Positions 27,906-35,612 of a stretch of 64,000 bases of DNA are shown here, one piece after another. A program made the position numbers and the translations under genes. The notes below the pieces were generated by a model. The model worked only from the letters and a program-made list of their open reading frames with translations, was not told the DNA's origin and did not search any database. Source of the DNA: Rhodoblastus sp963710275 (GTDB taxonomy: Bacteria > Pseudomonadota > Alphaproteobacteria > Rhizobiales > Beijerinckiaceae); assembly GCA_963710275.1 (NCBI GenBank), contig CAVPZS010000012.1, positions 248,001 through 312,000 on the forward strand. Direction: 5' to 3'. Each line of letters opens with the position of its first letter. The stretch's first letter is position 1.

Positions 27906-28519
27906 CAGGCATTCCCCGCAATCGAAAATTGAACCGCGCCCAGCTGGGCGGCGTGAACAGTGACGCTCTGCCCCGGCCGCGCCTCCGGGGCGCGATAGAG
28001 CACGCCGACCAGCAGGACGTCGCCTGCGCCCAGCGTCATGAATTCGGTGACGTCGACCAGCAGCTGCGCGGGATCGCGGATCAGATCCTTCAGGGCGAAT
28101 TGATCGACCACGGCGCCGTCGATCTCGGTCGTCAGGACCAGCGATGCGAGATCGGCCGGGGCGCCGCGCGGTCCCAGCACCAGCGAGCCATCGAAACATT
28201 TCTCGCGGATCGGCGGACGATAATAGCTCGCATGCGGCAGGGACAAGTCGCAGGCCAGCACGATTTCAGACACGTGGGCGAGCGCATTCTCGCGCGTGAG
28301 GCGCGCGCTTGCCCGGCCGATGACAAGGCCGATGGTTGCGGCGATTTCGACCGACGAGGCGCCCGCGGGCAGGGACACGGCGGCGCCGGCCCCCGACAGC
28401 GTGTTCGCGGGCTTGAGATAGAGCACGGGCGCCTTGGGCGCGCCCTTGTAAGGCGCGTCCTCGAGCGGGCCAATTTTGGCCTGCGAGCGCGTATCGTTGA
28501 GAATGACCCCGTAATGCAT
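27905..28519 (-). CDS. hpaG: Fumarylacetoacetate hydrolase-family protein, HpaG N-terminal-type subunit
   Basis: A 204-residue FAH-fold protein corresponding to the first domain of HpaG. Recognisable text is PVLYLKPANTLSGAGAAV, the metal-ligand region VEIAATIGLVIGRASARLTREN and GAGDVLLVGVLYRAPEARPGQ. It is shorter than the partner gene and, as is usual for this domain, has a less complete FAH motif set. ATG 28519 was chosen over a GTG 12 bases upstream because GAGAAG lies at suitable distance. The two HpaG-like genes probably form a heterodimer doing isomerisation and decarboxylation. Confidence 0.86.
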   Translation of the reverse strand: MHYGVILNDTRSQAKIGPLEDAPYKGAPKAPVLYLKPANTLSGAGAAVSLPAGASSVEIAATIGLVIGRASARLTRENALAHVSEIVLACDLSLPHASYYRPPIREKCFDGSLVLGPRGAPADLASLVLTTEIDGAVVDQFALKDLIRDPAQLLVDVTEFMTLGAGDVLLVGVLYRAPEARPGQSVTVHAAQLGAVQFSIAGNA

Positions 28520-28547
28520 GTTTCTTCTCACTCTCAGCTGGGTCGCG

Positions 28548-29873
28548 TCATCCGAGATGCACGAGATAGAGGGGGATGATCGGGAAGGCCACCAGCAGGA
28601 AGATGCGGATGAAATCCGAGGCGAGGAAGGGAGCGACGCCCCAGGCCGTCTCGGACATCGGCACGCCGCGCGCCAGCTTGTTGATGATGTAGAGGTTCAT
28701 GCCCACCGGCGGATGCACCAGGCCGATTTCGACCACCATCAGCACGAGGATGCCGAACCAGACCGATTTCGCCACCATGCTCATGCCGTAGAAATCGAGG
28801 CTCATGATCATCGGATAGAAGATGGGTATGGTCAGGAACAGCATGGCGAGCGAGTCCATCACGCAGCCGAGCAGGATGTAGATGCCCAGCACCGCGAACA
28901 GCACGAGGATCGGCGGCATGCCGCTGCCGCGCACCCATTCCGACAGTTCGACCGGCATTTGCGACAGGGCCAGGGCCGAATTGAGCAGGTCGGCGCCGAG
29001 CAGGACGAGGAAGATCATCGCGGTCGCGATGGCCGTGCGGTAGATGCTGTGGAGCAGCTGCTTCATCCGCAGCCCGCCGGACAGGAAGGCGATGATGCCG
29101 CTGCCTGCGGCGCCGACCGAGGTGGCCTCCGTCGGGCTGGCCCAGCCGCCGTAAATGCCGACGACGATGATGAGGAAGAGGCCGAGAACCGGAAGCACCT
29201 TGATCTGCGCGACGATGCGTTCGCGCCAGGTCGCCTTCTCGGCGGCAGGACCCGCTTCGGGTTTCAGCGTGACGATGATGCGGATGACCAGCAGATAGCC
29301 GCAGAGCGCGATCAGGCCGGGAACGATCGCCGCCGCGAACAGCTTGCCGATCGATTCCTGCGTCAGCACCGCATAGACGACCAGCGGCACCGAAGGCGGA
29401 ACCAATATGCCGAGCGTGCCGCTCGCCGCGATGGTGGCGGTGGCGAGGCGCCCCGAATAACCCTTTTCCATCAGTTCCGGCAGGGCCACCTGTCCCATGG
29501 TGGCGGCGGTGGCGAGCGAGGAGCCGGAAATGGCGCCGAAGCCGATGCAGGCGAGCGAGCTCGCCATGGCGAGGCCGCCCTTCCAGTGGCCGATCAATGT
29601 GCCGGCGGCGCGAAACAGCGCCTTCGACAGTCCGCCATGGGTGGCGAACTGTCCCATCAGCATGCAGAGCGGGATGACCGATAGATTGTAGTTCGAAAGC
29701 CGCGCATAGGCGAGGTCGTTGAGGGTGAACAGCCAGGCGTTCACATTGCCGTGGTTCACGGCGAGATAGACGGCGGAGCCCGCGGTGAACATGGCCATGC
29801 CGATATGGACGCGGAACGCCATCAGCACGAGCATGAAGCCAAAGCCGGCGAGGCCGATGGTGATGCCGCTCAT
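28548..29873 (-). CDS. dctM: TRAP transporter large permease
   Basis: A 441-residue inner-membrane protein of the DctM family with about twelve hydrophobic helices. The family blocks FTAGSAVYLAVNHGN, PLCMLMGQFATHGGL, GFGAISGSSLATAATMGQVALPELMEKGYS, GTLGILVPPSVPLVVYAVLT and GLVHPPVGMNLYIIN are present. ATG 29873 overlaps the dctQ stop. The large permease couples substrate import to a sodium gradient. Position at the head of the homoprotocatechuate operon argues for uptake of an aromatic acid such as 4-hydroxyphenylacetate or homoprotocatechuate. Confidence 0.93.
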   Translation of the reverse strand: MSGITIGLAGFGFMLVLMAFRVHIGMAMFTAGSAVYLAVNHGNVNAWLFTLNDLAYARLSNYNLSVIPLCMLMGQFATHGGLSKALFRAAGTLIGHWKGGLAMASSLACIGFGAISGSSLATAATMGQVALPELMEKGYSGRLATATIAASGTLGILVPPSVPLVVYAVLTQESIGKLFAAAIVPGLIALCGYLLVIRIIVTLKPEAGPAAEKATWRERIVAQIKVLPVLGLFLIIVVGIYGGWASPTEATSVGAAGSGIIAFLSGGLRMKQLLHSIYRTAIATAMIFLVLLGADLLNSALALSQMPVELSEWVRGSGMPPILVLFAVLGIYILLGCVMDSLAMLFLTIPIFYPMIMSLDFYGMSMVAKSVWFGILVLMVVEIGLVHPPVGMNLYIINKLARGVPMSETAWGVAPFLASDFIRIFLLVAFPIIPLYLVHLG

Positions 29874-30409
29874 TTCGATGCCCCTGCTGGCGCGACGCCG
29901 CGTGCGTAAAAATGGTGGAGGGCGCGGTTGACGCCGCAAATGGCGGTCAGCGCCAGGCTCGGGACAAGGCAGGCGACGGCGATCCACACGGGGATGTTGC
30001 GCATCACCGTCTCTTCGCCAGCCTCATAGAGCTCCTGCGCGCCTATGGTGCTGCGCCAGGCGAGCAACGCCATCGCCGAGGCGAGGAGAAGATTGGCGAA
30101 GCCGTCGAGGATGGAATGGCCGCGCTCGGACATCCAGGTGGTGAAGAATTCGACCCGGAGGTGTTCGCCCATCATGGTGCAATAGGGAAAGAAGGCCGCC
30201 GCCGCGACGCCCGTGCCCATTTGCAGCATTTCCAGGTCGCCCGAGACCGGGGAGCTCCAGAGCTTGCGTCCGACGATGGACACGACCGACATGCAGACCA
30301 TGGCGAGAAACAGCGCGCCGCCGGCCAGGGCAAAGCCCTTGCTGATCTGCAGCAGCACGAGGCTCAGGCCGTGATGATGCTCAGGCGGCCCTTCTTTGGG
30401 AGCGCTCAT
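29870..30409 (-). CDS. dctQ: TRAP transporter small permease
   Basis: A 179-residue membrane protein of the DctQ family with four hydrophobic segments. The first helix region is ALAGGALFLAMVCMSVVSIVGRK. Further conserved text is DLEMLQMGTGVAAAAFFPYC, HLRVEFFT and the later LLAWRSTIGAQELYEAGEET. It pairs with DctM and contacts the periplasmic DctP. Its stop overlaps the DctM start by four bases. A long hairpin-containing gap of 115 bases separates it from dctP. Confidence 0.9.
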   Translation of the reverse strand: MSAPKEGPPEHHHGLSLVLLQISKGFALAGGALFLAMVCMSVVSIVGRKLWSSPVSGDLEMLQMGTGVAAAAFFPYCTMMGEHLRVEFFTTWMSERGHSILDGFANLLLASAMALLAWRSTIGAQELYEAGEETVMRNIPVWIAVACLVPSLALTAICGVNRALHHFYARGVAPAGASK

Positions 30410-30471
30410 GAAAGTCTCCAGGAAGATGGGGGTTTTACTATGCTGAATAATGACCAGGCCGATGGGGCCGC

Positions 30472-30495
30472 CCCTTCTCCCCGCAAGCGGAGAGA
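30472..30495. repeat. Palindromic hairpin between dctP and dctQ
   Basis: CCCTTCTCC and GGAGAGAAGGG (with CCGC-AA-GCGG at the centre) form a long stem between the binding-protein gene and the small permease gene. There is no clear U-run on the minus strand. It may act as a partial terminator or RNA-stabilising element that keeps DctP above the membrane subunits, or be one copy of a dispersed palindrome. Confidence 0.5.
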
Positions 30496-30524
30496 AGGGA
30501 GCCGACGCCCGCGAAGGCTCTGGA

Positions 30525-31562
30525 TCAGTTCTGCGCGGCGAGGGTTTCGGTCACGAGCGACCGGGCGGCGTCGGCCAGCGGCTTGCCGTCGACGCCCTTG
30601 CCAGCGACCTGCTTGATCCATTCGGCTTCGACATCGGCGGTGGCCGCTTTCATCGCCGCGATCATTTCGGGCGTGAACTCATTGATCGAGCCGCCATGCG
30701 ACAGCACGATGTTGCGGCCCCTTTCCGTCTCGGCGACGAAGACCTCGCCGAGCCTCGTCGACATGGCCAAGCCCGTCGTCTTGTCGATCAGGGCCTTGAG
30801 ATCGGCCGGCAGGCCTTCGTATTTTTCCTTGTTCATCAGCACCATGAGGATGGTTGCGGAGACAAAGGGCTTGCCCTTCGGCGGCTGGGCGTGAAATTTC
30901 GTGACTTCGTCCAGCTTGAGCGGCGCGACCAGCTCCCAGGCCCCCAGCGCACCGTCGACGACGCCCTTGGAAATCGATTCCGTCAGCTGCGACGGCGGCA
31001 TGGCCACCGGCGTTCCGCCGAGCGCGGTGAGAATGCGCGCGCCGAGGCGCGTGGACGTCCGAAGCTTCAGCCCCTTGAAATCGTCGACGCTGACGACGGC
31101 ATGGGTGCTGGTGTGGACGGCCTGGCCGCCGTCGACGTGGAAGGCCAGCACGTGATAGGCGGCGAATTCTTCCTTCGCATATTTTTCGTAATATTTCCAA
31201 AGGGCTATGGAGCCTGACTTGGCGTCGGTGACGACGAAGGGCAGTTCGAAGGCCTCGATGCGCGGGAAGCGGCCGGCCGAATAGCCGGGCGCGGTCCAGA
31301 CCACGTCGGCGACGCCGTTCTTGACCTGGTCGGCCAGCTGCGACGGCGTGCCGCCGAGTTGCATCGCCGGATAGAACTGGCAGCCGATGCGGCCGTTGGA
31401 TTCCTTTTTCAGCGTCTCGCACCAGGGCTCCAGCACCTTCTGCTGGGTCGGCGCGCCGGCCGGCAGAAAGTGCGAAATTTTCAGCGTGACGACTTCCTGG
31501 GCGCAGGCGGGCAGGGCTGCGAACAGCGCTCCGGCGGCAAGCAAGGCATGTCTGAAGCTCAT
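30525..31562 (-). CDS. dctP: TRAP transporter periplasmic substrate-binding protein
   Basis: A 345-residue exported binding protein of the DctP family. The signal peptide ends near LPACAQE (residue 20-22). The mature part begins VVTLKISHFLPAGAPTQQKVLEPWCETL and contains YPAMQLGGTPSQLADQVKNGVADV and the ligand-binding-region text GLKLRTSTRLGARILTALGGTPVAMPPSQL. It is the first gene of the minus-strand catabolic operon. Substrate specificity cannot be read from sequence; association with hpa genes suggests a phenylacetate-type aromatic acid. Confidence 0.92.
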   Translation of the reverse strand: MSFRHALLAAGALFAALPACAQEVVTLKISHFLPAGAPTQQKVLEPWCETLKKESNGRIGCQFYPAMQLGGTPSQLADQVKNGVADVVWTAPGYSAGRFPRIEAFELPFVVTDAKSGSIALWKYYEKYAKEEFAAYHVLAFHVDGGQAVHTSTHAVVSVDDFKGLKLRTSTRLGARILTALGGTPVAMPPSQLTESISKGVVDGALGAWELVAPLKLDEVTKFHAQPPKGKPFVSATILMVLMNKEKYEGLPADLKALIDKTTGLAMSTRLGEVFVAETERGRNIVLSHGGSINEFTPEMIAAMKAATADVEAEWIKQVAGKGVDGKPLADAARSLVTETLAAQN

Positions 31563-31630
31563 CCTTCGGTTCTCCCAGATTGAGGGCCGACGCCCTTCTT
31601 TAACATGTTAAGTGTTTAATCACTATCATA
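31563..31630 (-). promoter_or_regulatory. Control region of the TRAP-hpa operon with a TTAACATGTTAA palindrome
   Basis: Upstream of dctP there is an AT-rich segment in a GC-rich genome. A perfect 12-base palindrome, TTAACATGTTAA, is at 31600-31611, followed by GTGTTTAATCACTATC. MarR-family regulators such as HpaR/HpcR, which normally control homoprotocatechuate genes, bind AT-rich dyads of this size. No such regulator gene is in the window, so the binding protein is unknown. The site lies about 40 bases before the dctP start, a repressor-like position. Confidence 0.5.
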
Positions 31631-31787
31631 TTAGCAAGTCAATCGGGCGGCGATGATTTTTCGGACGATTTTGACGCTGAGGCCGAGGAGGTTTACGGCC
31701 CGCCGCAGGCCTCGCCGCGCAGCCCGCATTCGCCGCCGGTTCGCGTTGCGCGCTCTCCCGGGCAACCAAATTCTTGGATAAACAAAA

Positions 31788-31815
31788 CTCGTCATTGCGA
31801 GCGGAGCGATCTCAA
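31788..31815. repeat. REP-like dispersed repeat fragment
   Basis: The stretch CGTCATTGCGAGCGGAGCGA at 31791-31810 matches, from general knowledge, the CATTGCGAGC(G)nAGCGA core of a dispersed palindromic repeat common in Alphaproteobacteria. It directly abuts the transposase remnant. A genome-wide copy count would confirm it. Confidence 0.4.
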
Positions 31816-31819
31816 ACCC

Positions 31820-32225
31820 CGTTTTTGTCCCAACATGGCGGCGCGAAAAATTCCGCGCGATGTCGACAAGGACGCGCGCGATGTGGCCCGCGCGCAAGTC
31901 GGAACGCAGGAATATGAGGCCGCCTGCCGCCGGCGAAAGAAGGTCGAGATGCTCTTCGCTCATCTCAAGCGCATCTTCCGTCTCAGCCGTCTGCGGTTGC
32001 GCGGCCCTTGTGGAGCCAAGGATGAACTCCTGCTCGCAGCGACGGCGCAGAATTTGAGACGGCTGTTTGAAGCTGCGTCCGATGAGTGGACAGATGCAGC
32101 CGATCGCGGCATAGGGCGCACCCGCGGCGGCCATCAGGCCGCCCGAACAAGCGGCCGCCGCCGCAATCACCGAGAGAAAATGATCGCTACGGAGCGCACA
32201 CCGCTCACGCGGGGACTTTTTCAAC
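31820..32225 (+). pseudogene. IS1182-type transposase remnant (C-terminal part)
   Basis: Only the 3' part of a transposase gene remains. From about 31820 it reads KPRFCPNMAARKIPRDV, KDARDVARAQVGTQEY, then RRKKVEMLFAHLKRIFRLSR and LRLRGPCGAKDELLLAATAQNL (the last through about 32060), which are the end of the DDE domain in IS1182-family transposases. There is no start codon context or N-terminal half; sequence before it is a REP-like repeat. GGACTTTTTCAACG near 32212-32225 may be the right inverted repeat. The remnant marks a past insertion at the edge of the catabolic operon. Confidence 0.7.
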
Positions 32226-32274
32226 GAAATTTTGAGCCATCGATCGGCTCGCGCCAAGTGCGAGATATCGACCG

Positions 32275-32757
32275 TCAGGGCTCCCAGGCGGTCCCGCCGG
32301 GCTGGGCCGGCATGCAGCCATATTGCGGGCAGTCGAACACGGGGGCCGCCTTCATGCAGCCGGCCAGGCCCGCGCCCCTGGGGCGCAGGGTGAGGCGCGC
32401 CTCCAGCCGCATCGGCCCGTGGGCGTCATAGGGGTCGGCGTAGACATCGAAACCGCCGCGGCCTCGGGCCACATTCAGGATCACCCGCGCCTGGCTTTCC
32501 GCGCGCAGCCATGGCCATTGGCGCAACTCGGCCCGGCAGGCGTAATAGCCGCGGGGAATGCGGATGGTGTCGATCACCTTGCGACATTCCCTGCTGTTCT
32601 TGCAATGCAGCCTCGGGTCCGAAAACGTCCAGCTCGAGGCCAAGCCGCCGTCATTGACGAAATTGGCCGTGACCACGTGGTCGATGGCCTCGCTTCTGGC
32701 GGCGCCGGACAGGATTTGCATAGGCAGTAACGCTGCGAGACAGAAGATCAGGCGCAT
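32275..32757 (-). CDS. Small exported protein of unknown function
   Basis: A 160-residue protein I do not recognise. It begins with a signal peptide (MRLIFCLAALLPMQILSGAARSEA). The mature part holds six Cys (in LHCKNSRECRK, YYACRAEL, AGCMKAAPVFDCPQYGCMP), which suggests disulfides in the periplasm or outside the cell. The ATG at 32757 was chosen because it places the signal peptide at the N-terminus; the open frame runs 15 codons further. It is isolated between the transposase remnant and the GGDEF-EAL gene. Confidence 0.7.
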   Translation of the reverse strand: MRLIFCLAALLPMQILSGAARSEAIDHVVTANFVNDGGLASSWTFSDPRLHCKNSRECRKVIDTIRIPRGYYACRAELRQWPWLRAESQARVILNVARGRGGFDVYADPYDAHGPMRLEARLTLRPRGAGLAGCMKAAPVFDCPQYGCMPAQPGGTAWEP

Positions 32758-32831
32758 CGGCGTCTCCCTGGGGCAGTCCCCGGATGATGCGCGCTTCGGC
32801 AAAGACGGTCAATGCCGGGGGGCAGCGCGTC

Positions 32832-34688
32832 TCAGGCGCCGTTAATGGCCACCGGTCGGGCGCCGAAATAGCCGTCGAGATCATGTGCGGGAACGGCCTT
32901 GCTGAACAGGTAGCCCTGGGCGTCATTGCAGCCCGCCTGACGCAGCCAATGCCGCTGCGCCTCGGTCTCGACGCCTTCAGCGGTCGTCCTCACGCCAAGC
33001 TCGCGCGCGAGCATCAGGATGGCGCGAATGATCGAGCGGGCGTGGGATTCCCGGTCGAGCTCCGCGACAAAGGACCTGTCGATCTTGATGCGGTCGACCG
33101 GAAAGGTCCGCAGGTAGGACAGGGCCGAATAGCCGGTGCCGAAATCGTCGAGCGCGATCGCGATGCCGAGGTCCTTGAGCTCGCGCAGGGCGAACGCCGT
33201 CGCCGGATCCGGCGACATCAGGATGGTCTCGGTGATCTCCAGCTCCAGCCGCTCCGGCGGCAGGCCTGTTTCTTCGAGCGCGCGCCGGACGCCCGCGACA
33301 TAGCCGCTCGCCAGCAATTGCGGCGCCGACAGGTTGACCGATACGCTGAGCGGCTCGGGCCAGCCGGCCGCCTGCGCGCAGGCCTCGCGCAGCACGAAGT
33401 CGCCAAGGGCGGCGATGAAGCCGGTCTCCTCGGCGATGGGGATGAAGGCGTCCGGGGGGACGAGGCCGTGTCCGGGGCGCCGCCAGCGCACGAGCGCCTC
33501 GAAGCTGCGTGTGGCGCGCGTCGCGAGATCGACGATCGGCTGGTAATGGACCTCGAATTCGGCCTTCGCCAGCGCGCCGCGCAAGTCGCGCTCGATTTCG
33601 CGGCGGGCGATCAGCCGGTCGAACATGGCGGGATCGAAGAAGCGATATTGGCCCCGCCCGGCGCCCTTGGCGTCGTAAAGCGCCACGTCGGCGCTCTTCA
33701 TCAGCAGGCCGAGCTCTCGGCCGTCGGCGGGGGCCATGGCGATGCCGATGCTGCCGCCGATCTGGAGGGCCAGGCCGTCGAGTTCGAAGGGCGCGCTCAG
33801 GGCGGCGAGCAGGTCGCGCGCAAGGGGTTCGGTTTCCAGAGCCTCGGTTTCCCGGCCCTCGCGCAGCTTGTGGACCACCGCGAATTCGTCGCCGCCGATC
33901 CGCGCGATCATCGACCCGGGAGGGACGAGCGCGGACAGGCGTTCGCCGACCTTCGCCAGCAACTGGTCTCCCGCGGCATGGCCGAACAGGTCGTTGACGC
34001 TCTTGAAATCGTCGAGGTCGATCGAAATGATCGCCGCCTCGCCTGGCTCCCGGCCGGCGCCGGCGATGGCCTCGGCGGCGAATTGCTGGAATGCGGCGCG
34101 ATTGGCTATGCCCGTGACGGAATTGAGAAAGGCGAGGTGATGTAGCTGCCGCTTCGACTCGTCCTGCTCGAGCGCGATGGCGCACAGATCGGCGCAGGTC
34201 TCGACAATGGTGCGCTCGACGATGGAGGCGCGGCGCGGGACGCGGAAATAGAAGGCGAATGTGCCGACCACGCGATTTTCGGCGTTCATGATCGGCGTCG
34301 ACCAGCAGGCCCGAAGCCCCAGCGGCAGAGCCAGGGCGCGGTAATCTTCCCAAAGAGGATCTTCGGCGATGTCGACGACCTCGACGGGCTTGGCGAGATA
34401 GGCGGCGGTTCCGCAGGAGCCGACCTTCGGGCCGGTCGCGAGGCCTTCGAGGGCGTCGGAATAGAATTGCGGAAGGCTCGGGCTGGCGAGCGGCCGCAAG
34501 CGTCCGTCCTCGACGCGCAGGATGGAGCAGATGACGCCCGGCGCAATGATTTCGACGCGCTGGCAGAGATCGGTCATCACCTGTTTCAGCGGGCGTCCCC
34601 GGGCGATCGCCTCGAGGGTCTCGCGCTGCAGCGTGTCGCGCAGCCGGCGTTCGAGATCGGGAAACCTGTCCTCGGCAATGCCCGCCAT
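32832..34688 (-). CDS. GAF-GGDEF-EAL cyclic-di-GMP signalling protein
   Basis: A 618-residue cytoplasmic protein. An N-terminal GAF domain (about residues 30-180, with GSCGTAAYLAKPVEV and ACWSTPIMNAENRVVGTFA) is followed by a GGDEF domain with an intact active site ARIGGDEFAVV. Then comes an EAL domain with FEALVRW, NLSAPQLLASG, ELEITETILM, LDDFGTGYSALSYL and DRIKIDRSFV, all needed for c-di-GMP hydrolysis. The protein can therefore have both synthetic and degrading activity; which dominates is unknown. No membrane segment is seen. ATG 34688 gives the normal GAF start; the frame is open for 34 codons upstream. Confidence 0.93.
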   Translation of the reverse strand: MAGIAEDRFPDLERRLRDTLQRETLEAIARGRPLKQVMTDLCQRVEIIAPGVICSILRVEDGRLRPLASPSLPQFYSDALEGLATGPKVGSCGTAAYLAKPVEVVDIAEDPLWEDYRALALPLGLRACWSTPIMNAENRVVGTFAFYFRVPRRASIVERTIVETCADLCAIALEQDESKRQLHHLAFLNSVTGIANRAAFQQFAAEAIAGAGREPGEAAIISIDLDDFKSVNDLFGHAAGDQLLAKVGERLSALVPPGSMIARIGGDEFAVVHKLREGRETEALETEPLARDLLAALSAPFELDGLALQIGGSIGIAMAPADGRELGLLMKSADVALYDAKGAGRGQYRFFDPAMFDRLIARREIERDLRGALAKAEFEVHYQPIVDLATRATRSFEALVRWRRPGHGLVPPDAFIPIAEETGFIAALGDFVLREACAQAAGWPEPLSVSVNLSAPQLLASGYVAGVRRALEETGLPPERLELEITETILMSPDPATAFALRELKDLGIAIALDDFGTGYSALSYLRTFPVDRIKIDRSFVAELDRESHARSIIRAILMLARELGVRTTAEGVETEAQRHWLRQAGCNDAQGYLFSKAVPAHDLDGYFGARPVAINGA

Positions 34689-34830
34689 GACCCCGACTCC
34701 AAACCTCGATTGGTCGAGCTTCCAACTGGAAGACTCAACGAGCAGATGTGGCCAGGCGCGGATTTCAACCGCCCGGGCCCGGCGCGGCAAGCGAAAACAC
34801 GCCCATCGCGGCGTTTTCCGTCTGATTGAA

Positions 34831-34849
34831 CCACAATCTAAGGTTGTGG
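34831..34849. repeat. Short hairpin downstream of the SRAP gene
   Basis: CCACAA at 34831-34836 and TTGTGG at 34844-34849 form a stem with a 7-base loop, extended by one or two further pairs. There is no strong T-run, so terminator function for the minus-strand SRAP gene is only possible. Confidence 0.3.
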
Positions 34850-34903
34850 TGTTGAAAAAGCTTAAACGCGGTCGGCCCAGGCTAAGCGGGCGCCTTGATA
34901 TGG

Positions 34904-35578
34904 CTATGCGGGCGCCTGAATTTCAGGGCGATCATAGGTCGCGCGATTGACCGCCGGGCTGATGGCGAAGAATTCGATGGCGTCCTCCGCAGCCGGACGC
35001 AGCAGGCCGAGCGGCGGCGGGATGGTCTCGTCGGGGTCGAGCCATGCGTCGAAATCCTGCGGTTCGATCAGGGCGGGCATGCGGTCATGGATCGCCACGG
35101 TGGCGCCATTGGCCGTGGTGGTGACGATGCAGGCGGTGTCGATTTCGCCGCCGGACGCGTCCATGAACGTCTCCCACAAGCCGGCGAACGCCATCGGATG
35201 CCCGTCGGCGCGGCGCAGCAGGAACGGCGTCTTCGGTCCCCTGAGGTTGGCGCGCCATTCATACCAGCAGTCGGCCGGGACCAGGCAGCGCCGCCGCCGC
35301 AGCGCGGCGCGGAAGCTCGGCTTTTCCCCCAGCGTCTCGGCGCGGCCGTTGATGATCAGCGGGAATTTTTGCGGGTCCTTGACGAATCCGGGCAGAAAAC
35401 CCCAGCGCGCCAGATGGAAATGGCGGGCGACGCCGCCCGCCTCACGCCGCGCCGAGATGATGGGGATCGGCTGCGTCGGCGCGATATTGTAGCGCGGCGG
35501 GAAGTTGGGCTGTTCCGCATAGCGAAAGAAGGCGCGGACCGCTTCGGGCGGAGAGGTGATGGCGAAGCGTCCGCACAT
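34904..35578 (-). CDS. SOS response-associated peptidase (SRAP/YedK/HMCES family)
   Basis: A 224-residue SRAP-domain protein that forms a thiazolidine crosslink with abasic sites in single-stranded DNA, protecting them. Cys2 (MCGRF) is the reactive residue once Met is removed. Asn77 and Arg79 in IINGRAET, Glu107 in CWYEW and His164 in AIHDRMP are the other conserved active-site positions. The start is fixed by the required Cys2. Length is typical. It stands alone between the GGDEF-EAL gene and the catalase-like gene, all on the minus strand. Confidence 0.93.
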   Translation of the reverse strand: MCGRFAITSPPEAVRAFFRYAEQPNFPPRYNIAPTQPIPIISARREAGGVARHFHLARWGFLPGFVKDPQKFPLIINGRAETLGEKPSFRAALRRRRCLVPADCWYEWRANLRGPKTPFLLRRADGHPMAFAGLWETFMDASGGEIDTACIVTTTANGATVAIHDRMPALIEPQDFDAWLDPDETIPPPLGLLRPAAEDAIEFFAISPAVNRATYDRPEIQAPA

Positions 35579-35612
35579 TTTCGTATCCCCACAGCGCGCC
35601 CCGGCGCGCCGA

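Noticed and set aside
31631..32257. 208-codon minus-strand frame over the transposase remnant
   Set aside because: It is antisense to readable IS1182 transposase text and has no signal, domain or ribosome site.
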